Notes: generated by a model not told the origin, from the letters alone. DNA of 64,000 nt from Cronobacter condimenti 1330 (GCF_001277255.1 NZ_CP012264.1:2914001-2978000); one strand, 5' to 3'. Numbered from the stretch's first letter, positions 40,429 to 50,699 are shown. Numbers and translations are program-made.

Positions 40429-41643
40429 ATGTCACCTATTGAAAAATCCAGTAAACTCGACAATGTCTGTTATGACATCCGCGGCCCGGTGCTGAAAGAG
40501 GCCAAACGCCTTGAAGAAGAAGGTCAAAAAGTTCTTAAGCTGAACATCGGCAATCCGGCTCCGTTCGGTTTTGACGCACCCGATGAAATCCTGGTCGACG
40601 TCATTCGCAATCTGCCCACCGCCCAGGGTTATTGTGATTCCAAGGGCCTTTACTCCGCGCGTAAAGCTATCATGCAGCACTATCAGGCACGCGATATGCG
40701 CGACGTTACGGTCGAAGATATTTATATTGGCAACGGTGTTTCTGAACTTATCGTGCAGGCGATGCAGGCGCTGTTAAATACCGGTGACGAAATGCTGGTG
40801 CCTGCGCCGGATTACCCTCTCTGGACGGCGGCCGTGTCGCTTTCTGGCGGCAAAGCGGTACATTACCTTTGCGACGAGTCGTCGGACTGGTTCCCGGATC
40901 TCGACGATATCCGCGCCAAAATCACACCGCGTACCCGTGGGATCGTGATAATCAACCCGAATAACCCCACCGGTGCGGTCTACTCAAAAGAGCTGCTGCT
41001 GGATATCGTGGAAATAGCCCGCCAGCATAACCTGATCATTTTTGCCGACGAAATCTACGACAAGATCCTCTATGACGAGGCAGAGCACCACTCGATCGCC
41101 GCACTGGCGCCGGATCTGCTGACCGTCACGTTTAACGGTCTGTCTAAAACCTACCGCGTCGCCGGTTTCCGTCAGGGCTGGATGGTCCTGAACGGCCCGA
41201 AGAAACACGCGAAAGGCTATATCGAAGGTCTGGAAATGCTTGCGTCGATGCGCCTGTGCGCTAACGTACCGGCGCAACACGCTATTCAGACTGCGCTGGG
41301 TGGTTATCAGAGCATCAGCGAATTCATTGTGCCAGGCGGACGGCTTTATGAGCAGCGCAACCGCGCCTGGGAATTAATTAATGAAATTCCAGGCGTCAGC
41401 TGCGTCAAACCTCGCGGCGCGCTCTACATGTTCCCGAAGATCGACGCGAAACGCTTTAATATTCACGACGACCAGAAAATGGTGCTCGATTTCCTGCTGC
41501 AGGAGAAAGTCTTGCTGGTGCAGGGTACCGCGTTTAACTGGCCGTGGCCGGACCACGTGCGCATCGTGACGCTGCCCCGTATTGATGAACTCGATCTCGC
41601 TATTAACAAACTGGGCCGCTTCCTTTCCGGTTATCACCAGTAA
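40429..41643 (+). CDS. alaA: alanine transaminase AlaA (glutamate-pyruvate aminotransferase)
   Basis: Class I/II pyridoxal-phosphate aminotransferase making alanine from pyruvate and glutamate, the main alanine route in E. coli. It has 404 residues (E. coli 405). The PLP lysine is in [17 protein letters not shown]; the cofactor-binding [13 protein letters not shown] and [13 protein letters not shown] motifs and [11 protein letters not shown] near residue 103 are present. The start [20 protein letters not shown] matches E. coli. yfbR follows after 80 bp on the same strand. Confidence 0.97.
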   Translation: MSPIEKSSKLDNVCYDIRGPVLKEAKRLEEEGQKVLKLNIGNPAPFGFDAPDEILVDVIRNLPTAQGYCDSKGLYSARKAIMQHYQARDMRDVTVEDIYIGNGVSELIVQAMQALLNTGDEMLVPAPDYPLWTAAVSLSGGKAVHYLCDESSDWFPDLDDIRAKITPRTRGIVIINPNNPTGAVYSKELLLDIVEIARQHNLIIFADEIYDKILYDEAEHHSIAALAPDLLTVTFNGLSKTYRVAGFRQGWMVLNGPKKHAKGYIEGLEMLASMRLCANVPAQHAIQTALGGYQSISEFIVPGGRLYEQRNRAWELINEIPGVSCVKPRGALYMFPKIDAKRFNIHDDQKMVLDFLLQEKVLLVQGTAFNWPWPDHVRIVTLPRIDELDLAINKLGRFLSGYHQ

Positions 41644-41647
41644 TCCT

Positions 41648-41675
41648 TGCGGGGGGAGATTTGCATCTTCCCCCT
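41648..41675 (+). other. G/C-rich hairpin between alaA and yfbR
   Basis: GGGGGAGAT at about 41651-41659 can pair with ATCTTCCCCC at about 41664-41673, with one bulge and a short loop. The sequence after it is tactcccctc, without a T-run. It may be a transcript-stabilising hairpin or a weak terminator. Confidence 0.4.
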
Positions 41676-41723
41676 ACTCCCCTCACAATGGTTTTTTGTC
41701 GCTGTTACAGACAAGGGATCTAT

Positions 41724-42323
41724 ATGAGTCAGAGTCATTTTTTCGCCTATCTTTCCCGCCTGAAGTTAATTAATCGCTGGCCGCTAATGCGCAACGTGCG
41801 TACTGAAAATGTCTCTGAACACAGTCTGCAGGTCGCAATGGTCGCTCATGCACTTGCGGTGATTAAAAACCGTAAATTTGCGGGCAGCGTCAATGCCGAG
41901 CGTATCGCTCTGCTGGCGATGTACCACGACGCCAGCGAAGTACTGACGGGCGACCTGCCAACGCCGGTGAAATACTTCAACTCCCAGATTGCCCACGAAT
42001 ATAAAGCCATTGAGAAAATTGCCCAGCAGAAACTCATCGACATGGTGCCAGACGAGTTGCAGGATATCTTTGCGCCGTTACTGGATGAACATCACTACAC
42101 AGAAGATGAGCGTTCACTGGTAAAGCAGGCGGATGCGCTTTGCGCTTACCTGAAATGCCTCGAAGAGCTTTCAGCGGGCAATAATGAATTTTTACTCGCC
42201 AAAAGCCGTCTGGAAAAAACGCTGGCGCAGCGGCACAGCCCTGAGATGGATTACTTTATGCAGATTTTCGTGCCGAGCTTTCATCTTTCGTTAGATGAGA
42301 TAAGTCAGGACTCCCCGCTCTGA
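41724..42323 (+). CDS. yfbR: 5'-deoxynucleotidase YfbR
   Basis: HD-domain phosphohydrolase that removes the 5'-phosphate from deoxyribonucleoside monophosphates. The 199 residues from the ATG at 41724 equal E. coli YfbR (MKQSHFFAHLSRLK); an AAGGGA lies upstream and the longer open frame is not conserved. Metal-binding residues are visible as H33 (SEHSLQ), H68-D69 (YHDASE) and the aspartate in [12 protein letters not shown]. It is convergent with yfbS, with only four bases between stops and no visible terminator. Confidence 0.96.
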   Translation: MSQSHFFAYLSRLKLINRWPLMRNVRTENVSEHSLQVAMVAHALAVIKNRKFAGSVNAERIALLAMYHDASEVLTGDLPTPVKYFNSQIAHEYKAIEKIAQQKLIDMVPDELQDIFAPLLDEHHYTEDERSLVKQADALCAYLKCLEELSAGNNEFLLAKSRLEKTLAQRHSPEMDYFMQIFVPSFHLSLDEISQDSPL

Positions 42324-42327
42324 TGCA

Positions 42328-44160
42328 TCAGAACGGGAACAGAACGGGAATTAAAAACACGCAGACCACCATGACCATCAGCGTAAACGGCACGCCCGTT
42401 TTCACAAAATCACTGAAGCGATAATTCCCCGGTCCCAGTACGAGCGTATTCACCGGGGACGAAACCGGCGTCATAAAGGCGGCCGATGCCGCCATCGCTA
42501 CGCCCATGGCGAATGGGTATGGCGACACGCCCATCGTGTCGGCTGCTGCCAGCGCAATGGGCGCCATCAGCACTGCTGTTGCGGTATTAGAGATAAACAA
42601 CCCAATCGCCGCGCACATCACGAACAGACAGCCCAGCATCATATGCGGACCATAATCGCCGCCGACGCGCATCAGCCCCTCAACAATCAGCGCTACCCCG
42701 CCGGTTTTTTGTAGCGCCTGTGCAAACGGCATCATGCCGACGATAAGAATAATGCTCGGCCAGTGAATCGCTTTCCAGGCGCTTTCGGGGTTGATACAGC
42801 GAAATTTACCCATCAGGAGACAGGCGATGATTGCGGCAACCGGGTTGGGGATCTCCCCGGTCAACATCATCGCCACCATTAGCGCGAGACAAAAGATCGC
42901 GTGCGGCGCCTGGCTGTGCGCGGGCGATGCGTCACTTTCTTCGACCGGCAAATTCAGCACCACCACATCGCGGCTTTTTTGCCCAAGCTGGCTGATAAGC
43001 TTCCAGGTGCCGACGACCAGAAGCAGGTCGCCAAGCTGCAGCGGCTCGTCCACGACTACGCCTGGCAGCGCTTTGCCTTCCCGTTTAAGACCGACGACGT
43101 TCAGCCCGTAGCGGGTGCGAAAATTCATCTCGCGAACAGTTTTGCCGACCATTTCCCCTTCCGGCGTAAGCGTCAGTTCGGCCATGCCGACATCCAGCGC
43201 CTGGTCGGAAAAATAATCACCGCGCAGGATCATCGGCTCCAGCTGTTGTTCGCTGCAAAACTGCCGCAAATCGATATCGGCGGCAGAAATGTCTAGCAGC
43301 AAGACATCGCGCGCACGAAATTCCGTCACGCCGTTTACATCGACAATGACGCGGCGAAAATGGCGCCAGCGCTCAACGCCGATGACGTTAGCGCCGTAGC
43401 GCTCGCGTAGCTTTAAGTCATCGAGTCGATGTCCGATAAGCGGCGAGCCAGGGCGAATCGCCAGGCGACGCGCCCGGCCAGTGAGATGATAATCGTGGAT
43501 AAAATCGCGAAAAGTGCGGCGGCTCCATGCTTGTGGTTTTTCGTGGCCGCCGCTGGTGCCGAGCATAAAGCGCATCAGCAGCATATAAAGAATGCCGAGC
43601 AACAATACCGCCAGCCCCACAGGCGTTACGCTGAAAAAGTCGAATCCCGCATGACCTTCGCGCAACAGTTCGCTGTTAACAACCAGGTTCGGCGGCGTGG
43701 CGACAAGCGTCATCATACCGCTGATAAGCCCAGCGAAGCTGAGCGGCATCATCAGGCGTGACGGGGCGATTTTCATGCGCGCGCAGACACTTATCACTAC
43801 GGGAATAAAAATCGCCACCACGCCCGTGGAACTCATAAACGCGCCAAGCCCGGCAACAGTTAGCATCAACAGCACCAGCATTCGGGTTTCGCTGCTGCCA
43901 GCCATCTGTACCAGCCACGCGCCCAGTTTGGTGGCCACACCGGTACGCACCAGGCCATCGCCGATGACGAACAGGGCAGCGATAAGAATGACATTCGGAT
44001 CGCTGAACCCTGCAAACGCCTCATTGATGGTCAAGGTGCCGCTCAGGATGAACACCACAATAACCAATAGCGCCACGGCATCCATACGGATTTTACCGGT
44101 GGCGAACAGCAGCACCGCTACGCCAAGCAGCGCTAACACCCCTATTAATTCACCATTCAC
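42328..44160 (-). CDS. yfbS: SLC13/TrkA-C domain putative transporter YfbS
   Basis: Inner-membrane protein of the divalent anion:Na+ symporter superfamily, substrate unknown. A GTG at 44160 with AAGGA six bases upstream gives 610 residues, exactly the E. coli length; the ATG seven codons upstream has no ribosome site. The N-terminal membrane half (to about 190) is followed by two RCK_C/TrkA-C regulatory domains (about 215-295 and 305-390) and a C-terminal membrane half with [17 protein letters not shown] and [20 protein letters not shown]. Confidence 0.93.
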   Translation of the reverse strand: MNGELIGVLALLGVAVLLFATGKIRMDAVALLVIVVFILSGTLTINEAFAGFSDPNVILIAALFVIGDGLVRTGVATKLGAWLVQMAGSSETRMLVLLMLTVAGLGAFMSSTGVVAIFIPVVISVCARMKIAPSRLMMPLSFAGLISGMMTLVATPPNLVVNSELLREGHAGFDFFSVTPVGLAVLLLGILYMLLMRFMLGTSGGHEKPQAWSRRTFRDFIHDYHLTGRARRLAIRPGSPLIGHRLDDLKLRERYGANVIGVERWRHFRRVIVDVNGVTEFRARDVLLLDISAADIDLRQFCSEQQLEPMILRGDYFSDQALDVGMAELTLTPEGEMVGKTVREMNFRTRYGLNVVGLKREGKALPGVVVDEPLQLGDLLLVVGTWKLISQLGQKSRDVVVLNLPVEESDASPAHSQAPHAIFCLALMVAMMLTGEIPNPVAAIIACLLMGKFRCINPESAWKAIHWPSIILIVGMMPFAQALQKTGGVALIVEGLMRVGGDYGPHMMLGCLFVMCAAIGLFISNTATAVLMAPIALAAADTMGVSPYPFAMGVAMAASAAFMTPVSSPVNTLVLGPGNYRFSDFVKTGVPFTLMVMVVCVFLIPVLFPF

Positions 44161-44192
44161 AACGAATCCTTCTGTTGTCATTACGGTGTAAG

Positions 44193-44222
44193 CGAAACGA
44201 AAACGGCGGGAAACCCGCCGTC
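44193..44222 (-). terminator. intrinsic terminator after yfbT
   Basis: On the minus strand ACGGCGGG-TTT-CCCGCCGT is followed by TTTCGTTTCGC. It lies 40 bases after the yfbT stop and just upstream of yfbS. Confidence 0.8.
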
Positions 44223-44262
44223 ACAACAAGAAGACGCCACTGCGTCATAGTGCGGCGAACCG

Positions 44263-44922
44263 TTACGGCTGCTGCGTCACAGTAACCCAGCCATCGGCCC
44301 CTTTTTCCAGCACCAGTTCATCAAGGGTATTAATGACCAGTGCCGCCTCATCCAGACGCGGCGTACCGGCTGGAGGATTTGCGGCAATGACCGGACACCC
44401 AGCGGCGAGGCCGGAAAGAATGCCCGCCGGCGCGTCTTCTACTACCACGCACTCATGAGGCGCCAGGCCCAGCAATTTAGCGCCCACCAGGTAGGCATCC
44501 GGCTCCGGCTTACCGCGTTTCACGCGCTCGGCAGTCACGAACACTTCCGGCTCCGGCAGGCCCGTCGCGTCGCGCCGCGCTGAGGCGACCGGCATAGAGC
44601 CTGAGGTGACAATCGCCCAGGGAATACGGGCTTCGTTCAACTGGTTCAGGAGCGCAAGCGCCCCCGGCAGCGCAACGATACCTTCCGTATCGCTTGCTTC
44701 TATCTCTTCCAGGCGGTGGAACTCCTGCATGATCTCATCTTCGCTGTGCCCTTTCATAAAGTGGCGCAACGACGTGATCGCCTGTTTGCCGTGAATAAAG
44801 CCCAGCACCTCGTCATGCGCGATGCCAAAGCGATCGGCCCAGTGACACCAGGCGCGTTCAACAGCGGGCAGCGAGTCCACCAGCGTACCGTCAAGATCGA
44901 ACAAAAACCCTTTACATTCCAC
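44263..44922 (-). CDS. yfbT: HAD-family sugar phosphatase YfbT (HxpA)
   Basis: HAD-superfamily phosphatase acting on small sugar phosphates in E. coli. It has 219 residues (E. coli 216). The HAD motifs are complete: motif I FLFDLDGTLVD with the nucleophile aspartate, motif II IVTSGS, motif III lysine in KRGKPEPDAYL, and motif IV VVVEDAPAGILSGLAAG. The helical cap with RHFMKGHSEDEIMQEFHRLEE follows motif I. It starts 12 bp after yfbU on the same strand, so they may be cotranscribed. Confidence 0.95.
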   Translation of the reverse strand: MECKGFLFDLDGTLVDSLPAVERAWCHWADRFGIAHDEVLGFIHGKQAITSLRHFMKGHSEDEIMQEFHRLEEIEASDTEGIVALPGALALLNQLNEARIPWAIVTSGSMPVASARRDATGLPEPEVFVTAERVKRGKPEPDAYLVGAKLLGLAPHECVVVEDAPAGILSGLAAGCPVIAANPPAGTPRLDEAALVINTLDELVLEKGADGWVTVTQQP

Positions 44923-44934
44923 AGCCTTCTCCCG

Positions 44935-45429
44935 TCAGGCGTTAATAATCTGCATAATTTCGTTCGCGCACAGATGATACTGACGCGGGCAGGCTTGCCA
45001 CACTTTCAGCATCCGCTGATATTTTTCCCACATCGGCGTTTGCGCGTTAAAGCCGTGCGTACCGGCGTCGAAATGGGTATAGCGCCCTTCGGTATTGACC
45101 AGAAACCGCACGTAGCCGAGAAAACGCGCTTCGGTAGCCGCGTCGAAGCCGAGGAAGGTCACGCGGCGTTCATCAATCGTGTGATTGTCTTTCATATTGG
45201 TTCTGGAGACCTGAAGGGCGTGATACATCTCCATAACATCAATGACGGTGCGGCAGGTTTCTTCGCTCAGCTCGCCGAAATCACGGTCGAGCTCGCGCAT
45301 TTGTAAACCGTAGCCGCGCTCAATAATCGTCTGCAGGCGGCGATAACGCTCGCCATTATCCGGATCGAGCAAGGTCATCATTTTATACTGGTTGGAGAGA
45401 ATAAGACGCTGGGCATGGGTCATTTCCAT
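44935..45429 (-). CDS. yfbU: conserved UPF0304 protein YfbU
   Basis: A 164-residue protein of the YfbU family (UPF0304), identical in length to E. coli YfbU. Its molecular role is unknown; overproduction in E. coli has been linked to cell death. Characteristic text includes [34 protein letters not shown] and [23 protein letters not shown]. It contains no signal peptide or membrane span. It lies between yfbV and yfbT on the same strand in the conserved E. coli order. Confidence 0.94.
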   Translation of the reverse strand: MEMTHAQRLILSNQYKMMTLLDPDNGERYRRLQTIIERGYGLQMRELDRDFGELSEETCRTVIDVMEMYHALQVSRTNMKDNHTIDERRVTFLGFDAATEARFLGYVRFLVNTEGRYTHFDAGTHGFNAQTPMWEKYQRMLKVWQACPRQYHLCANEIMQIINA

Positions 45430-45516
45430 GGTGTACTCCTGTTACAGGCGAAGCCCGATCAAAGTGGGATATTGCTCCCTACTCTGCCTGCTTTTGCCCA
45501 TACGTCTTTTGATCAA

Positions 45517-45972
45517 TTACAAGTCATCAAGAAAAGTTTTATCAAGTTGCTTAAACGCACGTTTTAGCGTGTCAGCCAGCGCCTGATAATCAGGCTTGCC
45601 TTCGACTGGCGCGAGCGCTTGCCCCGCCTCCTGCAATTTAGTACGAACTTCATAAAACCAGCTCAGCGTGCCTGGCGGTAGCGGCGTGACGGAACGCTTT
45701 CCAAGCCACCACAGGCCCTGCATCGGCATACTGAGCGCAAACAATGCCGTGGCGACGGCAGGCCCAAGCTGGCCGCCAAGCGCGATTTGCCAGCACAGCG
45801 TAAAAACCGCAACGGGCGGCATTATGCGAATCGCGAAGCGGGTAGCGCGGATAACACGGTTTTCCACAAAGACCGGTGCCAGGCGTTTATCAATCGGCCA
45901 GGTCTTCGCATAGTGTTGCCCACGACGAAACAGGCTAAAAAAGCTCACGGGGCGATTTTCAGGTGTCGACAT
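45517..45972 (-). CDS. yfbV: UPF0208 inner-membrane protein YfbV
   Basis: A 151-residue UPF0208 protein with the same length as E. coli YfbV, which has been implicated in keeping the Ter macrodomain separate. Two hydrophobic segments are visible at about 45-65 and 68-88 ([35 protein letters not shown]). [26 protein letters not shown] is the conserved N-terminal region. It is divergent from ackA and lies 87 bp before yfbU. Confidence 0.94.
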   Translation of the reverse strand: MSTPENRPVSFFSLFRRGQHYAKTWPIDKRLAPVFVENRVIRATRFAIRIMPPVAVFTLCWQIALGGQLGPAVATALFALSMPMQGLWWLGKRSVTPLPPGTLSWFYEVRTKLQEAGQALAPVEGKPDYQALADTLKRAFKQLDKTFLDDL

Positions 45973-46306
45973 GGCCTTACCTCAACTTCATTAATAAAAA
46001 ATAAAATTTTCCTGCAAGATAACAACTCTCTATGACAACGTTCAAAATATTTTGTCAATGCCAGTCGCAATCAGTTATCCTGTGCCCGCCTGCGATGGCG
46101 TAGAAGGCAAAGCCCGCGCTGTCAAATCTTTAAGGTCGCCATTCGCGCCGGAAATTTGCGTAGAATGACGTAAACTCTGTTTATTTCTTCGTCACAGCAG
46201 AATCACTCTTCGCTATGACGTTAATCATAAATGTCGGCGTCATCTTACGCTACGCTGAGAGACTCACTGACGTTTTTTTAGCCACGTATCACTAATAGGT
46301 ACTTCC
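45973..46306. other. yfbV-ackA divergent control region, 334 bp, no gene
   Basis: Holds the promoters of yfbV (minus) and ackA-pta (plus). TAGAAT at 46161-46166 is a possible -10 on the plus strand but lacks a good -35. A direct pair of gtcacagcagaatcact / gctatgacgttaatcat lies at about 46191-46227. I cannot assign regulator sites with confidence. The ackA ribosome site AGGTA precedes the ATG. Confidence 0.5.
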
Positions 46307-47509
46307 ATGTCGAGTAAGTTAGTACTGGTTCTCAACTGCGGTAGCTCCTCACTGAAATTTGCCATCATCGATGCTCTCAACGGTGACGAGTACCTGTCCG
46401 GTCTGGCCGAATGTTTCCATCTTCCTGAAGCGCGTATTAAATGGAAAATGGACGGCGGCAAACAAGAAGCGGCGCTTGGCGCCGGTGCGGCTCACAGCGA
46501 AGCGCTGAACTTCATCGTTAATACTATTCTGGCACAAAAACCGGAGCTGTCTGCACAGCTGACCGCGATTGGTCATCGTATCGTGCACGGTGGCGAGAAG
46601 TATACCAGTTCCGTGGTCATTGATGAGTCTGTTATTCAGGGCATCAAAGATTCCGCCTCTTTTGCGCCGCTGCACAACCCGGCTCATCTGATCGGTATCG
46701 CTGAAGCGCTGAAATCCTTCCCGCATCTGGCAGATAAAAACGTGGCCGTCTTCGATACCGCGTTCCATCAGACCATGCCGGAAGAATCTTACCTCTACGC
46801 CCTGCCGTACAAACTGTATAAAGAACATGGCATCCGTCGTTACGGCGCACACGGTACCAGCCACTTTTACGTGACGCAGGAAGCCGCGAAAATGCTGAAC
46901 AAGCCGGTGGAAGAAGTGAACATCATCACTTGCCACCTGGGCAACGGCGGTTCCGTTTCTGCTATCCGCAACGGCAAATGCGTTGATACCTCTATGGGTC
47001 TGACCCCGCTGGAAGGTCTGGTCATGGGCACCCGCTCTGGCGACATCGACCCGGCTATCATCTTCCATCTGCACGATGCCCTGGGCATGAGCGTTGATGA
47101 CATCAACAAACTGCTGACCAAAGAATCCGGCCTGCTGGGCCTGACCGAAGTCACCAGCGACTGCCGCTACGTTGAAGACAACTACGCGACCAAAGAAGAT
47201 GCGAAGCGCGCCATGGACGTGTATTGCCACCGTCTGGCGAAATACATCGGCTCCTACACGGCGCTGATGGAAGGCCGTCTGGATGCGGTCGTGTTTACCG
47301 GCGGCATCGGCGAGAACGCGGCGATGGTTCGCGAGATCTCCCTTGGCAAGCTGGGCGTGCTGGGCTTCGAGGTTGACCACGAGCGCAACCTGGCCGCGCG
47401 TTTCGGCAAATCCGGCTACATCAACAAAGAAGGCACCACCCTCGCGATGGTCATTCCGACCAACGAAGAACTGGTTATCGCGCAGGACGCCTGCCGCCTG
47501 ACCGCCTGA
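46307..47509 (+). CDS. ackA: acetate kinase
   Basis: Cytoplasmic ASKHA-fold kinase interconverting acetyl phosphate + ADP and acetate + ATP; with Pta it forms the main overflow pathway and sets acetyl phosphate levels. The 400 residues equal E. coli AckA. Family signatures are [17 protein letters not shown] at the N-terminus, [28 protein letters not shown] with the catalytic aspartate, [11 protein letters not shown] and [15 protein letters not shown]. pta follows after 82 bp in the same direction. Confidence 0.99.
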   Translation: MSSKLVLVLNCGSSSLKFAIIDALNGDEYLSGLAECFHLPEARIKWKMDGGKQEAALGAGAAHSEALNFIVNTILAQKPELSAQLTAIGHRIVHGGEKYTSSVVIDESVIQGIKDSASFAPLHNPAHLIGIAEALKSFPHLADKNVAVFDTAFHQTMPEESYLYALPYKLYKEHGIRRYGAHGTSHFYVTQEAAKMLNKPVEEVNIITCHLGNGGSVSAIRNGKCVDTSMGLTPLEGLVMGTRSGDIDPAIIFHLHDALGMSVDDINKLLTKESGLLGLTEVTSDCRYVEDNYATKEDAKRAMDVYCHRLAKYIGSYTALMEGRLDAVVFTGGIGENAAMVREISLGKLGVLGFEVDHERNLAARFGKSGYINKEGTTLAMVIPTNEELVIAQDACRLTA

Positions 47510-47514
47510 TCCCT

Positions 47515-47569
47515 CACCGCCAGCCTGCGCTGGCGGTGTTGTTTTATGTGGTGCCAGCCCGCGGCTGGC
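47515..47569 (+). terminator. tandem hairpins between ackA and pta (possible attenuator)
   Basis: CACCGCCAGC-CTGC-GCTGGCGGTG (47515-47538) is a perfect 10-bp stem followed by TTGTTTT, like an intrinsic terminator. A second hairpin, GCCAGCC-CGC-GGCTGGC, lies at 47553-47569 just before the pta ribosome site. The first could reduce read-through into pta; the second could affect its translation. Both roles are inference. Confidence 0.6.
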
Positions 47570-47591
47570 TGCAACAAGAAGAGGATAAACC

Positions 47592-49730
47592 GTGTCCCGT
47601 ATCATTATGCTTATTCCTACCGGAACCAGCGTCGGCCTGACCAGCGTCAGCCTTGGCGTGATCCGCGCTATGGAACGTAAAGGCGTTCGTCTGAGCGTCT
47701 TCAAACCTATCGCCCAACCGCGCACCGGCGGCGATACTCCGGACCAGACCACGACTATCGTGCGTGCCAACAGCAACCTGCCGGCGGCTGAACCGCTGCG
47801 CATGAGCCACGTCGAGTCGCTGCTCTCCAGCAACCAGAAAGATGTGCTGATGGAAGAGATCATTGCTCGCTTCCATGAAAACACCAAAGATGCCGAAGTG
47901 GTGCTGGTGGAAGGCCTGGTGCCGACCCGTAAGCATCAGTTCGCCCAGTCGCTGAACTATGAAATTGCCAAGACCCTGAACGCGGAAATCGTGTTCGTCA
48001 TGTCTCAGGGCACTGATAATCCGGAACAGCTGAAAGAGCGTATTGAGCTGACCCGCAGCAGCTTCGGCGGCAGCAAAAACGCGAATATCACCGGCGTTAT
48101 CGTGAACAAACTGAACGCGCCAGTGGATGAGCAAGGCCGTACGCGCCCGGATCTCTCTGAGATTTTTGATGACTCCACCAAAGCCAAAATCGTCAACATC
48201 GACGCGCAGCAGCTGCAGGCAGTAAGCCCGCTGCCTGTACTGGGTGCGGTGCCGTGGAGCTTTGATCTGATTGCCACGCGCGCCATCGACATGGCTCACC
48301 ACCTGAACGCCACTATCGTTAACGAAGGTGATATCAAAACCCGCCGCGTGAAATCTGTGACGTTCTGCGCGCGCAGCATCCCGCATATGCTGGAACATTT
48401 CCGCCCGGGTTCTCTGCTGGTGACCTCTGCGGATCGCCCGGACGTGTTAGTGGCTGCATGCCTTGCCGCGATGAATGGTGTGGAAATCGGCGCTATCCTG
48501 CTGACCGGCGGTTATGAAATGGACGAGCGCATCAACAAGCTGTGCGAACGTGCTTTCGCAACCGGCCTGCCGGTATTTATGGTCAACACTAACACCTGGC
48601 AGACCTCGCTCAGCCTGCAGAGCTTCAATCTTGAAGTTCCGGCAGACGACCACGAGCGTATCGAAAAAGTGCAGGAATACGTGGCAAGCCATGTCAGTGC
48701 CGAGTGGATCGATTCCCTGACTGCGACTTCCGAGCGCAGCCGCCGTCTCTCTCCGCCGGCCTTCCGCTACCAGCTGACCGAGCTTGCTCGTAAAGCAGGC
48801 AAACGTGTTGTTCTGCCAGAAGGCGATGAACCGCGTACCGTTAAAGCGGCGGCTATCTGCGCCGAGCGCGGCATCGCGACCTGTATTCTGCTGGGCAACC
48901 CGGATGAAATCAGCCGCGTTGCAGCAGCCCAGGGCGTTGAACTTGGCGCAGGCATCGAAATTGTCGATCCGGAAGTGGTACGTGAAAGCTATGTCGCACG
49001 TCTGGTTGAGCTGCGTAAAAACAAAGGTATGACCGAAGCGGTCGCCCGCGAGCAACTGGAAGACAACGTAGTGCTCGGCACCCTGATGCTTGAGCAAGAT
49101 GAAGTTGACGGTCTGGTTTCTGGCGCGGTTCACACCACCGCCAACACCATTCGTCCGCCGCTGCAAATCATCAAAACTGCGCCGAACAGCTCACTGGTTT
49201 CGTCGGTGTTCTTCATGCTGCTGCCGGAACAGGTTTACGTTTACGGCGACTGCGCCATCAACCCGGACCCGACCGCCGAGCAACTGGCCGAAATCGCGAT
49301 TCAGTCTGCCGATTCCGCCGCCGCTTTTGGCATCGAGCCGCGTGTCGCGATGCTCTCCTACTCTACCGGTAATTCCGGCGCGGGTAGCGATGTAGAAAAA
49401 GTGCGTGAAGCCACCAAACTGGCGCAGGAAAAACGCCCGGATCTGGTTATCGACGGCCCGCTGCAATATGACGCTGCAGTCATGGCTGACGTTGCGAAAT
49501 CCAAAGCACCGAACTCACCGGTCGCTGGCCGTGCGACCGTGTTCATCTTCCCGGATCTGAACACCGGTAACACCACGTACAAAGCGGTACAGCGCTCTGC
49601 CGACCTGATCTCCATCGGGCCGATGCTGCAGGGTATGCGTAAACCGGTTAACGACCTCTCCCGCGGCGCGCTGGTTGACGATATCGTCTACACCATCGCC
49701 CTGACGGCGATTCAGGCTTCTCAGCAGTAA
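47592..49730 (+). CDS. pta: phosphate acetyltransferase
   Basis: Converts acetyl-CoA + phosphate to acetyl phosphate + CoA. A GTG start with AAGAGG upstream gives 712 residues (E. coli 714, also GTG). The long enterobacterial form has an N-terminal P-loop NTPase-like domain ([17 protein letters not shown]), a central DRTGG domain (about 225-340) and the C-terminal catalytic PTA_PTB domain from about 390 ([47 protein letters not shown]). A strong terminator follows. Confidence 0.98.
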   Translation: MSRIIMLIPTGTSVGLTSVSLGVIRAMERKGVRLSVFKPIAQPRTGGDTPDQTTTIVRANSNLPAAEPLRMSHVESLLSSNQKDVLMEEIIARFHENTKDAEVVLVEGLVPTRKHQFAQSLNYEIAKTLNAEIVFVMSQGTDNPEQLKERIELTRSSFGGSKNANITGVIVNKLNAPVDEQGRTRPDLSEIFDDSTKAKIVNIDAQQLQAVSPLPVLGAVPWSFDLIATRAIDMAHHLNATIVNEGDIKTRRVKSVTFCARSIPHMLEHFRPGSLLVTSADRPDVLVAACLAAMNGVEIGAILLTGGYEMDERINKLCERAFATGLPVFMVNTNTWQTSLSLQSFNLEVPADDHERIEKVQEYVASHVSAEWIDSLTATSERSRRLSPPAFRYQLTELARKAGKRVVLPEGDEPRTVKAAAICAERGIATCILLGNPDEISRVAAAQGVELGAGIEIVDPEVVRESYVARLVELRKNKGMTEAVAREQLEDNVVLGTLMLEQDEVDGLVSGAVHTTANTIRPPLQIIKTAPNSSLVSSVFFMLLPEQVYVYGDCAINPDPTAEQLAEIAIQSADSAAAFGIEPRVAMLSYSTGNSGAGSDVEKVREATKLAQEKRPDLVIDGPLQYDAAVMADVAKSKAPNSPVAGRATVFIFPDLNTGNTTYKAVQRSADLISIGPMLQGMRKPVNDLSRGALVDDIVYTIALTAIQASQQ

Positions 49731-49748
49731 TGCATCATTGCTGAAACA

Positions 49749-49776
49749 AAAAGGCCGCGCGATGCGGCCTTTTTTA
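49749..49776 (+). terminator. intrinsic terminator after pta
   Basis: AAAGGCCGC-GCGAT-GCGGCCTTTTTT: an 8-bp stem plus a T-run about 20 bases after the pta stop. The A-run on the left lets it also serve the minus-strand gene that follows. Confidence 0.9.
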
Positions 49777-49806
49777 TTGGTATTTCGGCGAGCATCACGC
49801 CCTTTC

Positions 49807-50058
49807 CTATTCGCGTTCCAGCGAAAACCAGCGCCGCCACACAAAGCGAATCACGTAATATTCCACCGTACCGAGCAGTAAAAACCAGATGCAAAAAATA
49901 AGGGTATAGAGCTGGTTAAGATCCACCAGATGGAACATGGTCATCAGGTTTTGCGCCAGTGACAGCGTCAGTCTCGGTGCCGGCAACAACAGGCAGGAGA
50001 GAAACGCCAGCAACAAAATGCCACCAGCGGTGATCAGCGTTTCAAGAGGATGCTTCAT
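49807..50058 (-). CDS. small two-span membrane protein, unknown function
   Basis: An 83-residue open frame that I do not recognise. It has two clear hydrophobic segments, about residues 8-28 (ITAGGILLLAFLSCLLLP) and 50-71 (LYTLIFCIWFLLLGTVEYYV), and a basic C-terminal end (RFVWRRWFSLERE), which fits an inner-membrane protein with its C-terminus in the cytoplasm. The ribosome site is weak. It lies between the pta terminator and ramA, at the place where E. coli has yfcC. Codon use is like its neighbours. It could be cotranscribed with ramA, which ends 65 bp upstream on the same strand. Confidence 0.65.
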   Translation of the reverse strand: MKHPLETLITAGGILLLAFLSCLLLPAPRLTLSLAQNLMTMFHLVDLNQLYTLIFCIWFLLLGTVEYYVIRFVWRRWFSLERE

Positions 50059-50123
50059 GAGAGGCTTTTGGTCTGTTTAAAAGCGCATTGTCAGGGAATT
50101 TAACGCGCTATGCAAACCGCGCC

Positions 50124-50471
50124 TCAGCAGTGGTTCGCCCTGGTATCGCCCTGTTTGCGCCAGGTCCCCGGCGACATCTGAAATTTACGGGTAAATAATC
50201 GGGTAAAGGTTTGCTGGGAATCAAAGCCATATTTCATAGAAATATCCAGCACGCGATCGTTGGTCGCACGCAGATCCTGCGCGGCAAGTCGCAGTTTTTT
50301 CTCCCGGATATAACGCCCGATACTCTCCCCTTTGTGGTGATGGAAAAGCCGCTGCAAATGCCATTTGGAATAGCCCGCATGACGTGCAATGTCATCAATG
50401 CGCAACGGCTTATGAAGATTGTCGTCAATCCAGTCAGTCAGCGTTTCAATAACCTGAGCGGGAAGTTCCAT
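50124..50471 (-). CDS. ramA: AraC-family transcriptional activator RamA
   Basis: Short AraC/XylS-type activator of 115 residues with only the DNA-binding domain. Text such as VIETLTDWIDDNLHKPLRID, DIARHAGYSKWHLQRLF and YGFDSQQTFTRLFTRKF matches Salmonella/Klebsiella RamA, which with MarA and SoxS activates acrAB-tolC and represses porin production, giving multidrug tolerance. The ATG at 50471 has GGAGG upstream; the longer open frame is rejected. MarA is the other close family, but the divergent ramR-like gene and the operator support RamA. Confidence 0.88.
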   Translation of the reverse strand: MELPAQVIETLTDWIDDNLHKPLRIDDIARHAGYSKWHLQRLFHHHKGESIGRYIREKKLRLAAQDLRATNDRVLDISMKYGFDSQQTFTRLFTRKFQMSPGTWRKQGDTRANHC

Positions 50472-50607
50472 AGAATCCCTCCAGTAGTGGTATTCGCAAT
50501 GATATTTCAGGCGTTCGCCTGCCCTGAATCCCGGCTCGTATGAGCGCACCCCTCATTTTCAGGCGCACGGAGCCTGTTCGCCGCACCGAAAAACGGGCCA
50601 GCACAAC

Positions 50608-50636
50608 TTGATAATGAGTGAGTAAACACTCATTAT
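50608..50636 (+). promoter_or_regulatory. candidate ramR promoter (sigma70)
   Basis: On the plus strand TTGATA (50608-50613) and CATTAT (50631-50636) are 17 bp apart, with the RamR operator between them. This would make ramR autorepressed. The -10 is only 4 of 6. Confidence 0.5.
50611..50636. promoter_or_regulatory. RamR operator between ramA and ramR
   Basis: ATGAGTG-AGTAAA-CACTCAT (50614-50633) matches the known RamR target ATGAGTG-N6-CACTCAT exactly. The dyad extends to 10-bp arms (50611-50620 and 50627-50636). It overlaps the -10 of the ramA promoter and fills the spacer of the facing ramR promoter, so one bound repressor would block both. Confidence 0.88.
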
Positions 50637-50659
50637 AGGAATGCGGGTTGATTCGTCAA
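50632..50659 (-). promoter_or_regulatory. ramA promoter (sigma70)
   Basis: On the minus strand TTGACG (50654-50659) and a perfect TATAAT (50632-50637) are separated by 16 bp. The -10 overlaps the RamR operator. The predicted ramA leader is about 150 nt. Confidence 0.75.
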
Positions 50660-50699
50660 CCCCGTTTTTACCGTCTGATCCGGGGCCTTGCAGCGGATC
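50645..50699 (+). other. two hairpins in the ramR leader
   Basis: GGGTTGA-TTCG-TCAACCC (50645-50662) is followed by CCGTTTTTACC, and GATCCG/CGGATC (50677-50699) comes next. If transcription starts near 50643, the first hairpin is at the 5' end of the transcript. In Salmonella and Klebsiella a small RNA gene has been reported in the ramR-ramA gap; whether anything similar is made here is unknown. Confidence 0.45.

Noticed and set aside
46349..47887. 512-codon open frame on the minus strand
   Set aside because: It lies antisense to ackA and the start of pta, whose products are full-length and highly conserved. It has no family features; it is a shadow of G/C-rich codon use.
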